Shown: positions 18,486 to 28,036 of the stretch, in pieces
How positions within the stretch are numbered: position 1 is the stretch's first letter
How the letters are laid out: every line of letters starts with the position of its first letter
Origin: Mongoliibacter ruber
Lineage (GTDB): Bacteria; Bacteroidota; Bacteroidia; Cytophagales; Cyclobacteriaceae
NCBI RefSeq assembly: GCF_003003005.1
Contig: NZ_PVTR01000008.1
Location: forward strand, 186,001-250,000
Length of the DNA: 64,000 nucleotides
Direction: 5' to 3'
The notes under the pieces: generated by a model
Databases searched by the model: none
What the model was told of the DNA's origin: nothing
What the model saw: only the letters and a program-made list of their open reading frames with translations
Position numbers and translations under genes: made by a program

Positions 18486-18520
18486 AAAAAGCCTTGGAAT
18501 TACTTCCAAGGCTTTTTTTG
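18486..18520 (+). terminator. Intrinsic terminator of rpsT
   Basis: A 14-bp perfect stem (AAAAAGCCTTGGAA / TTCCAAGGCTTTTT) around loop TTAC, ending in a run of seven T. It can work in both directions, but only rpsT faces it closely. Confidence 0.9.
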
Positions 18521-18608
18521 TTTTTAAGCTCTTACTATTTTTACTCACACCCCTCTTTTTGAGTCAACGGGGCCGTACCAGTTTTTTTTACTTTTAACTC
18601 CAAAGCAA

Positions 18609-19307
18609 ATGGACAGCTATACATCAATCAAAATCTCTCTGCTTTCAGAAGAAGATCGACCAAGAGAAAAACTCCTGCTCAAAGGTAAATCCTCACTTTC
18701 AGATGCAGAACTCATTGCAATTCTTATTGGCTCGGGAACAAAACAACTTAGCGCCGTAGACCTCGCAAAGCATATCCTGAGCAAGGTCAATTACAACCTC
18801 GCTGAATTGGCCCGGATGAGTATTGCAGACTTACAGAAATTCAAGGGTATTGGTGAAGCAAAAGCAATCTCCATTGTCGCTGCAATGGAATTGGGCAGAA
18901 GGAGAAAACTCATTACAGAACAACCAAAGAAAGTCAAAATCAACTCATCAGCAGATGTATGGCATTTTATGAAGCCTGATTTATTGGATGAATCTGTGGA
19001 GCATTTCTATATTTTGCTGCTCAATCGTAATAATCAGGTCATCAAAAAACAACTCATAAGTTCCGGGGGAACGAGTGGAACGGTTGCCGACCCCAAAATC
19101 ATTTTCAAACATGCTTTAGATAATCTGGCATGCTCTATTGTATTGGTACACAACCACCCATCGGGAAACCTAAAACCTTCAGAGCAAGACCGTCGTCTGA
19201 CCAACAGACTGAAGGAAGCTGGCAAAAACCTTGAAGTCCCTGTCATAGATCATGTGATATTCACAGATCTTGCCTATTTTAGCTTCGCAGATGAAGGTTT
19301 GATCTAA
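18609..19307 (+). CDS. radC: RadC/JAB-domain protein
   Basis: 232 aa. N-terminal helix-hairpin-helix-like region (LQKFKGIGEAKAISIVAAMELG) and C-terminal MPN+/JAB metal-binding domain with LVHNHPSGNLKPSEQD, the HxH...D zinc signature, plus an upstream catalytic-Glu region. Named RadC by family; its role in DNA repair is doubtful in the literature, and the biochemical activity is unproven. It stands alone between rpsT and the DUF1684 gene. Confidence 0.92.
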   Translation: MDSYTSIKISLLSEEDRPREKLLLKGKSSLSDAELIAILIGSGTKQLSAVDLAKHILSKVNYNLAELARMSIADLQKFKGIGEAKAISIVAAMELGRRRKLITEQPKKVKINSSADVWHFMKPDLLDESVEHFYILLLNRNNQVIKKQLISSGGTSGTVADPKIIFKHALDNLACSIVLVHNHPSGNLKPSEQDRRLTNRLKEAGKNLEVPVIDHVIFTDLAYFSFADEGLI

Positions 19308-19416
19308 ATTATTATGAAATCCAACCTGCTTAGAGCAGATACCGTAGCTCAAATTCGAGATGATACATGCCTGACAGGTAAGAAGGTGCGAGCATAATAA
19401 AATCATTTAATAACAC

Positions 19417-20040
19417 ATGAAAACAAACACCATTCTTATTATCGGAGTGCTGACAGTAATAGCTCTAGCTATAGCATACACCCTTACTGGAACAGACAAC
19501 CCTGAAACTTATATCGAAAATGTAGAAAAGGAGCGGGATAGGCAGTATAAGTTTATCCGCTTCAATGTAGAATCCCCACTGACAGAAGAACAAAAACGCA
19601 GTTTTGGTGAACTTGAGTATTTCCCTATTGATCCAGAATACAAAGTAAGGGCGAGAATGGTACCACTAGAAAACAAAAAAATGGTAGAACTCCCCATGAC
19701 GGATGGCACTCTGGAAAAATACCTGCAACACAGTTATGCTGAGTTTGAATTGAAAGGCCAAAGCATCAAGCTATTGTTACTGCAATCTCAAAAAGACCCC
19801 GACAGGCGTAATTTTTTTCTGGCTTTTGCCGACGCCACAAGTGGGGAGGAAACCTATGGTGGAGGAAGGTATATCAACCTACGCCAGGACGGAAAAAGCA
19901 GCATCACCATAGATTTTAATCTGGCCTACAACCCCTACTGCGCCTATAATCCCGATTTTGCTTGCCCCTTGCCGCCAAAAGAGAACATAATGGATATGCC
20001 GATATTGGCGGGAGAGAAGGATTATGAGAAAGACAGATGA
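19417..20040 (+). CDS. DUF1684-family protein
   Basis: 207 aa, with an N-terminal hydrophobic segment (about 5-22) that is a signal anchor or uncleaved signal peptide. The rest matches the DUF1684 pattern: ENVEKERDRQYKFIR, SPLTEEQKRSF, LEYFPIDPEYKVRARM, FADATSGEETYGGGRYIN, and the conserved end FNLAYNPYCAYNPDFACPLPP. The NPYCAY...CPLPP block with two Cys and aromatic residues is the best conserved part of this family. Function is unknown; probably a soluble domain facing the periplasm. Confidence 0.85.
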   Translation: MKTNTILIIGVLTVIALAIAYTLTGTDNPETYIENVEKERDRQYKFIRFNVESPLTEEQKRSFGELEYFPIDPEYKVRARMVPLENKKMVELPMTDGTLEKYLQHSYAEFELKGQSIKLLLLQSQKDPDRRNFFLAFADATSGEETYGGGRYINLRQDGKSSITIDFNLAYNPYCAYNPDFACPLPPKENIMDMPILAGEKDYEKDR

Positions 20041-20079
20041 AATGTAGATTTTAAAATTTAGAATTAGGATCTGACATAT

Positions 20080-20164
20080 CAGTAAATTGAGGGCTTGTTT
20101 CGTTGCAGAGGTTAGTGGGTGGTGTTCATGAAAACAGGAAGCTAACCAATTTACTGAACAAGCC
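20080..20164 (+). repeat. Interleaved inverted repeats (possible pseudoknot RNA)
   Basis: In the 326-bp gap between the DUF1684 gene and pheT. CAGTAAATTG (20080-20089) is matched by CAATTTACTG (20147-20156), and GGCTTGTT (20092-20099) by AACAAGCC (20157-20164), so the pairs interleave (A-B-A'-B'). GGTTAG (20110-20115)/CTAACC (20142-20147) lies inside. This could be a folded RNA or the remnant of a repeat element. The rest of the gap holds short palindromes and a -7 box for pheT. Confidence 0.5.
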
Positions 20165-20331
20165 ATGAACTTATTTCTCCCTAAAAAAGGGGTGTTACCC
20201 AAAGGTTGTATTTCCGGACCCTTAAGATTGGAGCTTTTAGCTCGATCTCAAGAATTGTAAGGTGTATTTCATTTTTCACCATTAGGTGGCACATTTTTCA
20301 TACATCCACTACTTACCTAAGTCAATTCTCT

Positions 20332-20339
20332 TAAATTTG
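20332..20339 (+). promoter_or_regulatory. -7 promoter box for pheT
   Basis: TAAATTTG, an exact TAnnTTTG match 27 bp before the pheT ATG, giving a very short 5' leader. There is no clear TTTG at -33. No T-box or leader peptide was recognised. Confidence 0.5.
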
Positions 20340-20366
20340 TACCTTATTCTGAACTGAAGTTTATTC

Positions 20367-22778
20367 ATGAAAATATCAATCAATAGATTAAAGGATTTTA
20401 TTCAATTAGAACATAGCCCTGAGGAGATAGCCGACCTGCTGACAGGTAGTGGATTGGAAGTCGAGGGAATTGAACTTTTTGAATCCATCAAAGGTGGATT
20501 AGAAGGGGTGGTTATCGGAGAAGTGCTGACCTGCGAAAAGCATCCCAATGCCGACAAACTGAGCATAACCACCGTGGATACAGGAGAAGCTGTGGTACCA
20601 ATAGTATGTGGAGCCCCGAATGTCTCCAAAGGTCAAAAAGTAGTGGTTGCCAAAGAGGGATGCATGCTTTACCCTGTTACCGGAGAACCCTTCGAAATAA
20701 AAAAAGCCAAAATTCGCGGCGAAGTATCCCAAGGAATGATTTGTGCTGAAGATGAAATCGGCATTGGTGAAAGCCATGCAGGCATCATGGTGTTGGACAC
20801 AGATTTGCCAAACGGAACTCCTGCAGCTGAGTATTTCAAGGTGATTAGAGACCATGTGTTGGAAATCGGTCTTACACCCAACAGGGCTGATGCCGCTTCT
20901 CACCTAGGCGTAGCCAGGGATTTGAAAGCATTGCTCAAAAGAGAAACATGCCTGCCCTCAGTAGAGGAATTCAAGGTAGACAATACCTCCAGGAATATAC
21001 CTGTGAAGATCGAGAGTGCGGAAGATTGTCCCAGATATGCTGGTTTGACGATTTCCAATATCAAAGTAGGGCCTTCACCCGAGTGGCTCCAAAACTACCT
21101 GAGAGCCCTTGACCTTGAACCCATCAATAATATAGTAGATATCACGAATTTCATTCTGCATGACTTGGGTCAGCCACTTCATGCCTTTGATGCAGATAAA
21201 ATTTCCGGAGGAAAAATCATTGTCAAAAAACTTCCGAAAGGGTATCCTTTTGTCACCTTAGATGATAAAGAAAGAAAACTTTCCGGAGAAGAGTTGATGA
21301 TCTGTGATGAAAAAGGAGGACTTTGCATCGCTGGGATTTTTGGCGGAAAAGGTTCAGGTGTATCAGATGAGACTACCTCTGTTTTCTTGGAATCCGCTTA
21401 TTTCTCGCCGGATGTGATACGGAAAGGTGCGCAACACCACGGATTAAAAACGGATGCTTCATTTAGGTTTGAAAGAGGTACAGATCCAAATATGCCTGTA
21501 TATGCCTTGAAGCGTGCTGCCATCTTGATCAAGGAGATTGCCGGAGGTGAAATAACTTCTGAAATCTCTGATTTCTATCCTAATCCGGTAGCTGACTTCG
21601 AAATCAAGGTCAGTTATGCAAATATTCATAGGTTGATCGGTAAAGAAATTTCCAGAGAAGAAATCAAAACCACTTTGGAAAACCTTGACATCCGCTATAT
21701 CGGTGAAACCGAAAAAAACATCACTGTCGCTGTCAAGCCTTATCGGGTGGACGTTACCCGTGAGGCCGATGTAATTGAAGAAGTACTGCGGATACATGGT
21801 TTTGACAATGTACCTTTGTCCGAAAACCTAAATTCGGATTATCTTGCTGAGCATCCATCCAAGGACCTCAACAAACTCCAATACAAATTGAGTGAGGTAC
21901 TTTCAGGTCTTGGGTATTTTGAAATCATCACCAATTCGCTCACAAAACCTATTTATGTAGAGAAATCCGGTTTTCTGAATCCTGAAAACAATGTGGAAAT
22001 TCTTAACAAGTTGAGTGAAGACCTCGGTGTGATGCGGCAGACTTTGCTTTTTTCAGGATTGGAAGTATTGGCGCATAACATCAACAGGAGACAAAAAGAC
22101 CTGAAATTATTTGAATTTGGCACGACCTACCAAAAAGCATCGGAAGGATACAACGAAGAGAAAAAATTAGCAATTTTCCTAACTGGAGACAAAGCCGCTG
22201 AAAGTTGGCTTGAGCCATCTAAGCAGGTTGCCTTCCCCGACCTTTACGCAGTCATTGATTTGCTATGTGACAAATTGGGTATAGAAAACACAGATGTAGA
22301 AATCATCCATAATGCACCTTTTGATTATGGGTTGAAATTAAAATTGGGAACAAAAGACCTAGGATATATCGGTGTGGTAAATGAAAAACTCTGTAAACTA
22401 GCTGAGGTAAAACAAGAAGTCCTTTATGCAGAACTGAGTTGGGACTTGTTGAGCAAAAAATCGAAAGGATTGAAAAAATATGCCGATATTTCAAAATTCC
22501 CCGAGGTAAGGAGAGATCTTTCACTTGTTATTGATAAGGAGGTTACTTTTGATCAAATCAAAAAAATAGCGTTGAAATCGGGAGGCAAGCTACTGCAGCG
22601 CATTGGGGTATTCGATGTGTATCAGGGAGAAAAAATCGAATCTGGAAAGAAAGCATATGCATTAAGTTTTTATCTTCAGGACAAAGAACAGACATTGACC
22701 GATAAAATCATCGACAAGACGATGGGACGTTTGATCTCAACATTTGAAAATGAAGTAGGCGCATTAATTAGAAAATAG
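20367..22778 (+). CDS. pheT: Phenylalanine--tRNA ligase beta subunit
   Basis: 803 aa, full length for bacterial PheT. It forms the (alpha-beta)2 enzyme charging tRNA-Phe and holds the editing site. Domains in order: N-terminal fold (MKISINRLKDFIQL), EMAP-type tRNA-binding OB domain (about 40-155, HPNADKLSITTVD, IVCGAPNVSKGQKV), B3/B4 editing domain (ITNFILHDLGQPLHAFDADK), B5 domain around 410-475, synthetase-like core (LTKPIYV, FEFGTTY) and C-terminal FDX-ACB anticodon domain (ISKFPEVRRDLSLVID). pheS is not in this window. The coiled-coil gene follows after 3 bp. Confidence 0.97.
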   Translation: MKISINRLKDFIQLEHSPEEIADLLTGSGLEVEGIELFESIKGGLEGVVIGEVLTCEKHPNADKLSITTVDTGEAVVPIVCGAPNVSKGQKVVVAKEGCMLYPVTGEPFEIKKAKIRGEVSQGMICAEDEIGIGESHAGIMVLDTDLPNGTPAAEYFKVIRDHVLEIGLTPNRADAASHLGVARDLKALLKRETCLPSVEEFKVDNTSRNIPVKIESAEDCPRYAGLTISNIKVGPSPEWLQNYLRALDLEPINNIVDITNFILHDLGQPLHAFDADKISGGKIIVKKLPKGYPFVTLDDKERKLSGEELMICDEKGGLCIAGIFGGKGSGVSDETTSVFLESAYFSPDVIRKGAQHHGLKTDASFRFERGTDPNMPVYALKRAAILIKEIAGGEITSEISDFYPNPVADFEIKVSYANIHRLIGKEISREEIKTTLENLDIRYIGETEKNITVAVKPYRVDVTREADVIEEVLRIHGFDNVPLSENLNSDYLAEHPSKDLNKLQYKLSEVLSGLGYFEIITNSLTKPIYVEKSGFLNPENNVEILNKLSEDLGVMRQTLLFSGLEVLAHNINRRQKDLKLFEFGTTYQKASEGYNEEKKLAIFLTGDKAAESWLEPSKQVAFPDLYAVIDLLCDKLGIENTDVEIIHNAPFDYGLKLKLGTKDLGYIGVVNEKLCKLAEVKQEVLYAELSWDLLSKKSKGLKKYADISKFPEVRRDLSLVIDKEVTFDQIKKIALKSGGKLLQRIGVFDVYQGEKIESGKKAYALSFYLQDKEQTLTDKIIDKTMGRLISTFENEVGALIRK

Positions 22779-22781
22779 CAC

Positions 22782-23066
22782 ATGATTCACGAAGAACTTC
22801 AGCGAATGGAGAAGCTAGCCGCTCAGGTAGGCAAGAAACTCCGACACTTGGAAGAGGAAAATATGAACCTTTCCAAAGACCTTAATACCTTGCGTCAGAA
22901 GTTGGCAGATAAGGAGCAAGCGCTGGAGGATTTTAAAAATCAAATTAAAATAGCTAAACTTGTAAATAGCATACCGGTAGAAGATATGGAATCTGCCGAA
23001 TTGAGAGAAAAAATCAATAATTACATAAAAGAGATCGACAATATAATTGCCTATCTGTCTGAATAA
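22782..23066 (+). CDS. Small coiled-coil protein upstream of zapA
   Basis: 94 aa, no recognised family. Almost entirely heptad-repeat, charged helix (EELQRMEKLAAQVGKKLRHLEEENMNL and on), with no signal peptide or TM segment. It lies between pheT (3-bp gap) and zapA (1-bp gap), so it is surely co-transcribed. In size and character it resembles the division factor ZapB, which partners ZapA in other bacteria; that identification is only an inference from position and coiled-coil form. Confidence 0.75.
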   Translation: MIHEELQRMEKLAAQVGKKLRHLEEENMNLSKDLNTLRQKLADKEQALEDFKNQIKIAKLVNSIPVEDMESAELREKINNYIKEIDNIIAYLSE

Positions 23067-23067
23067 T

Positions 23068-23352
23068 ATGGAAACACTTTCTATCAGGTTGAAAATCGGA
23101 GATCGGGAATACCCCATGAAAGTGAAAGCTGAAGATGAAGCTAAAATCAGACATGCCGGCAAGTTGATCAACGATAAAATAAAGAGATATAGGGAAGAAT
23201 TTGGTTTAGACGACAGGCAAGACTTACTGGCAATGGTGGCGTTTGACTCTATGGTGGAGTCCATGGAGCAAGACATGATCAACACCGAAGACAGTGAGTT
23301 GATCCGCTCAAGCGTAAAAAGAATCAATGACGAACTGGACACTCTATTGTAA
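23068..23352 (+). CDS. zapA: Cell division protein ZapA
   Basis: 94 aa from ATG 23068 (METLSIRLKIGDREYPMKV). ZapA binds and bundles FtsZ filaments at the Z ring. The N-terminal beta-hairpin with the IGDREYPMKV strand and the long C-terminal dimerisation helix (LLAMVAFDSMVESM, then a charged coiled coil) are typical. The frame is open to 23047, but those seven codons overlap the previous gene and are not family-like. The start lies 1 bp after the coiled-coil gene, and rny follows 64 bp later. Confidence 0.9.
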   Translation: METLSIRLKIGDREYPMKVKAEDEAKIRHAGKLINDKIKRYREEFGLDDRQDLLAMVAFDSMVESMEQDMINTEDSELIRSSVKRINDELDTLL

Positions 23353-23416
23353 ATATTCCACTCTCATTTCAGGGTTTTTAAACTTCCCCGGTAGGTAAAC
23401 ATATATATATAAACCT

Positions 23417-24982
23417 ATGGGAGAGTCATTATACATCATAATCGCAGGCGTAATAGGCCTGGGTTTGGGCGCAGTCATTTCTGGGCTATTTTTGAAAAAC
23501 AACAGTAAAAAAATCGAGGAAGAGGCAAGGGAGAAAGCCAAAAGCATTATCAGAGAAGCTGAAATCACAGCTGAAGCCACCAAAAAAGACAAAATCCTCG
23601 AAGCCAAGGAAAAGTATTTGAGGCTCAAATCGGAGTTTGAAGAAGAGGCAAATAAAAAAAAGAACCTCATCATTACCAATGAAAACAAACTGAAGCAAAG
23701 AGAGCAAAGTCTATCCAAAGAACTGGAGCAAATCAAGAGGAAAGAAGCAGAGCTAGACAGCAAAAAAGAAAATCTTAGCGCACAACTTCATGCAGTTCAA
23801 ATAAAAAAAGACGAACTGGACAGGGTTACCAATCAGCGAATTTCGGACTTGGAAAAAATTGCAGCGCTGACAAGAGAGGAAGCACGAGATCAATTGGTAG
23901 AAATGCTCAAAGATGAAGCTACTACCAAAGCTTCATCACAAATCAAGGACATTCTAGATAATGCCAAGCTCACAGCGACCAAGCAGGCCAAGAAGATAGT
24001 TTTGGACACCATCCAAAGAACCGCTACAGAACATGCCATAGAAAACTGTGTCTCTGTATTCAACATTGAGTCCGACGATGTCAAAGGGAAAATTATCGGC
24101 AGAGAAGGGCGTAACATCCGAGCCTTGGAAGCTGCCACAGGAGTAGAAATCATCGTTGATGATACTCCGGAGGCAATCATCATTTCAGGCTTTGATCCGG
24201 TAAGGAGAGAAGTTGCCAAACTTTCCCTTCACAGACTGGTACAGGATGGAAGAATCCACCCAGCAAGAATTGAAGAAGTCGTAGCCAAAACTGAAAAGAA
24301 CATAGAGGACGAAATCATAGAAATCGGTGAGAGGACATGTATAGACCTTGGGATTCACGGTCTGCACCCAGAACTGATCAGGATGGTAGGTAGAATGAGA
24401 TTTAGGTCGTCTTATGGCCAAAACCTCCTTCAGCACTCAAGAGAAGTGGCTAAGCTTTGTGCTACAATGGCAGCAGAAATGGGCTTGAACGCCAAGCTGG
24501 CCAAAAGAGCAGGACTGCTTCATGATATTGGAAAAGTATGGCCAGAAGAAGCCGAATTACCTCACGCGGTGTTGGGAATGGAACTGGCAAAAAAATACAA
24601 GGAGCATCCTGAAGTTTGCAATGCCATAGGTGCCCACCATGACGAGATCGAAATGACCTCCATGATATCACCGATTGTGCAGGCATCTGATGCCATCTCC
24701 GGTTCAAGACCAGGAGCACGTAGAGAAATCATGGACAGCTATATCAAGCGTCTGAAAGAACTGGAAGAGTTGGCACTTGCCTTTGATGGAGTCAACAAAT
24801 GCTTTGCCATGCAGGCAGGACGTGAATTGAGAGTCTTGGTTGATGCTGAAAATGTAGATGATGCAACTGCAAGCAAGCTATCTTTTGACATCTCACAGAA
24901 GATCGAAAAAGAAATGCAGTATCCAGGACAAATCAAGATCACTGTAATCAGAGAAATGAGGGCAGTGAATTATGCTAAATAA
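23417..24982 (+). CDS. rny: Ribonuclease Y
   Basis: 521 aa endoribonuclease that starts mRNA decay at the membrane. One N-terminal TM helix (about 5-25), a long coiled coil (about 30-190, with repeated KKxxxE), a KH RNA-binding domain ([29 protein letters not shown]) and an HD phosphohydrolase domain with [12 protein letters not shown] and the metal pair His369-Asp370 in LLHDIGK, then AHHDE. C-terminal block [15 protein letters not shown] matches the family. It follows zapA in the same direction; a terminator lies 160 bp after the stop. Confidence 0.96.
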   Translation: MGESLYIIIAGVIGLGLGAVISGLFLKNNSKKIEEEAREKAKSIIREAEITAEATKKDKILEAKEKYLRLKSEFEEEANKKKNLIITNENKLKQREQSLSKELEQIKRKEAELDSKKENLSAQLHAVQIKKDELDRVTNQRISDLEKIAALTREEARDQLVEMLKDEATTKASSQIKDILDNAKLTATKQAKKIVLDTIQRTATEHAIENCVSVFNIESDDVKGKIIGREGRNIRALEAATGVEIIVDDTPEAIIISGFDPVRREVAKLSLHRLVQDGRIHPARIEEVVAKTEKNIEDEIIEIGERTCIDLGIHGLHPELIRMVGRMRFRSSYGQNLLQHSREVAKLCATMAAEMGLNAKLAKRAGLLHDIGKVWPEEAELPHAVLGMELAKKYKEHPEVCNAIGAHHDEIEMTSMISPIVQASDAISGSRPGARREIMDSYIKRLKELEELALAFDGVNKCFAMQAGRELRVLVDAENVDDATASKLSFDISQKIEKEMQYPGQIKITVIREMRAVNYAK

Positions 24983-25140
24983 ATAATAAAATAATTAGCT
25001 ATTTCACAAGTATGCACTGGAAAGGTGGTTTTCCACTAATTAGATATTCATGGATATTTTCTCTCTACCAAATGTTAATTCTCGAAATTTAAAGTAGTAC
25101 TATGGTTGAGGATAATCATCAATAAATAAAATTGACTTTA

Positions 25141-25174
25141 AAAAAGGTGCAGGAAGAACTCTGCACCTTTTTTG
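25141..25174 (+). terminator. Intrinsic terminator downstream of rny
   Basis: AAAAAGGTGCAG / CTGCACCTTTTT with an 8-nt loop and a T run. It sits in the 443-bp gap 24983-25425. The 158 bp between the rny stop and this hairpin hold no ORF and only a weak GTGG-TTTT-CCAC hairpin; a small RNA ending here is possible but unsupported. Confidence 0.85.
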
Positions 25175-25425
25175 TTTAAAAGTTATTCTTAAACTGTTAA
25201 AACTTTTCCAAAGTTTTATAGCTTTTCATCCTAACAAAACAACAAATTTGCATGTAAGCAATGGTCCCTATAATGCTTAAATCTCAATTCAAACAGTAAG
25301 TCTGAACCCAATTTCAATCAATATCGAATCCCAAAACTTCGGGATCGGGTAACTTAAAAAAGTAACAAAACTAAGATTGGAGCAAAATAAGGTCATAACA
25401 TCATATCTCTTGAAAACTCTCTAAA

Positions 25426-26217
25426 ATGCTTTTTTTACACAACCTTTTTTTCTCTCTCGGAGAACTGATTTACTCCAGTTTTTTAACCCTGAAAGTCCGC
25501 TCAAAAATTCAAAAACTCAGTAAAGGAGACACCAACATTCTGGAAAACCTTTTCCCTTATTACAAAAACCTGAATCAGGAACACCGCAAAGACTTTGTCT
25601 CAAGACTAGAATGGTTTATTGCCGAAAAGGAATTTGTGCCACGCGGAGATCTGAAAACAGTAACTCCGGAAATGAAACTCCTCATAAGTGCTACTGCCAT
25701 TATGGTTACTTTTGGTTTCAAAGGAGTATTTCTTCGTCATTTCAGAAAAATCCTCATTTATCCCAACTCATACTATTCCTCCATCAACCAGCAATACCAT
25801 TACGGAGAAGTTAATCCCAAACTGGGCATGATTGTGCTTTCATGGGAAAAGTTTGTGGAAGGATTTATGCATTCCCAAAGCGGTGTCAACCTAGGCATTC
25901 ATGAGATGGCCCATGCCATGAAACTGGAAAACCAAATCCATTACAACCGGGAAAGTAATTTTTTCAACCCACATCGATGGGAAGTGTATGCCAAAGAAGC
26001 AAAGCAAGAACAAAATAAAATTCTCAAAGGAGAGTCCGATATTTTCAGAGCATCTGCGGGAAAGAACATGCATGAGTTTTTCGCGGTAGCCTTGGAAGTG
26101 TTTTTCGAAAAACCGCTTGAGTTTTCAACCTATAATCCAAAGCTTTATAAAAGCTTGGTTTACCTTTTGAAACAGGATCCTTTGGCTTTGAGTGGAAATG
26201 GGAGTAGTGCCGTTTAA
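25426..26217 (+). CDS. MtfA-like zinc metallopeptidase (M90)
   Basis: 263 aa. Contains HEMAH (HEXXH, residues 159-163) in NLGIHEMAHAMKLEN, with a downstream Glu-rich HEFFAVALEVFFEKP segment that supplies the third zinc ligand in this group. ITWEKF-like and LIYPNSYY blocks match the MtfA/zincin M90 family. E. coli MtfA links the glucose PTS regulator Mlc to proteolysis, but Bacteroidota lack that circuit, so the role here is unknown. The N-terminus is hydrophobic (about 1-20), possibly membrane-associated. No promoter was recognised in the upstream gap. Confidence 0.8.
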   Translation: MLFLHNLFFSLGELIYSSFLTLKVRSKIQKLSKGDTNILENLFPYYKNLNQEHRKDFVSRLEWFIAEKEFVPRGDLKTVTPEMKLLISATAIMVTFGFKGVFLRHFRKILIYPNSYYSSINQQYHYGEVNPKLGMIVLSWEKFVEGFMHSQSGVNLGIHEMAHAMKLENQIHYNRESNFFNPHRWEVYAKEAKQEQNKILKGESDIFRASAGKNMHEFFAVALEVFFEKPLEFSTYNPKLYKSLVYLLKQDPLALSGNGSSAV

Positions 26218-26292
26218 TCTATTTTAAATCGTACTTAAAATCACTTTATGTACACCACATCGGTAAAAAAAAATGAACTACCGTACACCTTT

Positions 26293-26410
26293 GTGCCTTT
26301 AGGCCTGCCTGTTCGGTAAGCTGGTACAAAATACATCTCGTACCTAAAGGCACGAAAACCGCCTAACAAACATCAATTCCTACCCACATTTTGTCCCTAA
26401 AGGGACTAAA
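26293..26410. repeat. Palindromic repeats in the 26218-26533 gap
   Basis: GTGCCTTTAGG (26293-26303) pairs with CCTAAAGGCAC (26343-26353). Separately, GTCCCTAAAGGGAC at 26393-26406 is a near-perfect palindrome flanked by TTTT/AAAA. These look like members of the same loose family as GTGCCTACGGCAC and ATGCCTATGGCAT near 37.2 kb. No gene was found in this 316-bp gap. Confidence 0.55.
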
Positions 26411-26533
26411 AATCATCATTGTTTTTGCCTTGATTAGTAAATTTTCTTTTCTAAAAATTGAAATGATATTGACCAACGGTATTGCTAACCCGTTTATTTT
26501 TTGCCTATTTCGCTTCAACAGAATTCTTAACTT

Positions 26534-27817
26534 ATGAACGTCAAAACCTTCTTTACCCTATTGGCACTTTTGCTTTGCAATCATCTTGTTTCTGCTCAGA
26601 CCATACAGCCCCAATACCAAAAGCAAGTTTCTGCATTAGTCGAAAAACCGGAAATCAAAAAAGCATTTGACTATATCCGTGAAATCGATGAGCAGACGAT
26701 CGCCGATATGATCACCTTGACTGAAATACCTGCCCCTTCTTATCATGAGGAGGAAAAAGGAAAAGCTTTAGCCGAAATGCTCAAAGCAGCAGGGGCAGAT
26801 TCTGTATGGACAGATGAAGTCGGTAATGTCATTGGATTGAGAAAGGGAACAAAAAGGGAGAAAACCATATTGGTGGAAGGTCATTTGGATACTGTATTTC
26901 CTTTTGAAACTGATGTGACAGTCAAGCAAAGAGGTGACACGCTGTTTGCACCGGGGATCGGTGATGCCAGCAGATCGGTGGCGATGATTGTGGCTTTGTT
27001 GAAAACCATGCAAGCCAATAATATCCAAGCAGAACAGGACATCTGGTTTACCGGAACCGTTGGAGAGGAAGGCTTAGGGGATCTGTATGGCGTCAAACAC
27101 CTCTTTAGAGATGGTGCACATCCTTTGGCTGCTCATATTGCCATAGATGGAGGAGGGTTGGAAGATATCGTCAATGGCGGCATTGGTTCATTGCGCTACA
27201 AAGTCACCTTCAAAGGCAGTGGAGGACATTCTTACGGCGCATTTGGCATTGGCAACCCGCACAACGCTCTATCTCAGGCTGTGGTGGCATTTGTACCCAA
27301 GGCTGATGCGTTTACCAAAGAAGGCCCTAAAACCACTTACAGCATTTCTGTACTAGGCGGAGGCACCTCTGTAAACTCCATCCCTTATGAATCATGGATG
27401 TTAGTGGATATGCGATCTGAAAGCCAGGAAAACCTGAAGGGAATCAATACGCTATTTTTAGAGTCCATGGAAGAGGGTTTGGAAAAGGAAAACCAAATCA
27501 TCCGAAGGGGAAAACCACTGACAGTGGATATAGAAAAAGTCGGAGACAGACCCAGTGGTCTAGCCAGTCCTGAGACCCCATTGATCCAACAAACCATGGC
27601 CATTGCCAATTTCTTGACCGGAAAAGAACCCAGGTTAAGTTCAAGCTCTACCAATTCCAATATCGCTTTTTCCAAGGGTATACCAGCTGTGACCATCGGC
27701 AGAGGTGGAGAAGGTGGAAGCGTGCATTCTCTTGACGAATGGTGGATGAATAAAGACGGGTATTTGGGAATTCAGCAAGCCTTACTCTTGACGCTTATGC
27801 AGGCAGGGTATATGTAG
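26534..27817 (+). CDS. Secreted M20-family metallopeptidase
   Basis: 427 aa with a signal peptide (cleavage near VSAQT). M20/M25/M40 di-zinc hydrolase: metal-ligand blocks VEGHLDTVF (His, Asp), PGIGDASRSVAM (bridging Asp), TGTVGEEGLGDL (catalytic Glu pair), and the dimerisation domain with GSGGHSYGAFG. C-terminal VTIGRGGEGGSVHSLDEW carries the last His ligand. Likely a periplasmic peptidase or amidohydrolase of the PepT-like group; the exact substrate is open. Its 3' end is the breakpoint at which a truncated nucleotidyltransferase gene begins on the other strand. Confidence 0.88.
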   Translation: MNVKTFFTLLALLLCNHLVSAQTIQPQYQKQVSALVEKPEIKKAFDYIREIDEQTIADMITLTEIPAPSYHEEEKGKALAEMLKAAGADSVWTDEVGNVIGLRKGTKREKTILVEGHLDTVFPFETDVTVKQRGDTLFAPGIGDASRSVAMIVALLKTMQANNIQAEQDIWFTGTVGEEGLGDLYGVKHLFRDGAHPLAAHIAIDGGGLEDIVNGGIGSLRYKVTFKGSGGHSYGAFGIGNPHNALSQAVVAFVPKADAFTKEGPKTTYSISVLGGGTSVNSIPYESWMLVDMRSESQENLKGINTLFLESMEEGLEKENQIIRRGKPLTVDIEKVGDRPSGLASPETPLIQQTMAIANFLTGKEPRLSSSSTNSNIAFSKGIPAVTIGRGGEGGSVHSLDEWWMNKDGYLGIQQALLLTLMQAGYM

Positions 27818-28036
27818 TATATCATACCCCATTCGTTTAAACACTAGGATTAGCTTAGAAAAGTTCTCTTCTGATGTATCTATCCAAAAATCTACGTCGG
27901 CAGAATGGCGCTGATATCCATGAAAATTTACCGCTCCACCACCTACCAAAAGCATCCTTACACCTTCTCGGGATGCCTCTTTTAAAAATTCATCTATGTT
28001 TTGTTTCCAGATTTTTCCCATGTGTACTAGGCTCAA
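27818..28036 (-). pseudogene. Truncated nucleotidyltransferase (MNT-like)
   Basis: Only the N-terminal 65-70 residues of a nucleotidyltransferase fold remain: MLLVGGGAVNFHGY followed by HSADVDFWID, i.e. the GG...DxDxW active-site region. Past GYDI the frame runs antisense into the end of the M20 gene, where it reads unrelated residues to a stop at 27782. The real gene should be two to three times longer. The start may be M at 28036 or the ATG at 28021. It overlaps its upstream partner gene, as this pair usually does. Confidence 0.65.

Noticed and set aside
24983-25140. Small RNA ending at the 25141 terminator
   Set aside because: A good terminator exists, but no promoter, conserved fold or known RNA family could be seen; the hairpin may simply end rny.
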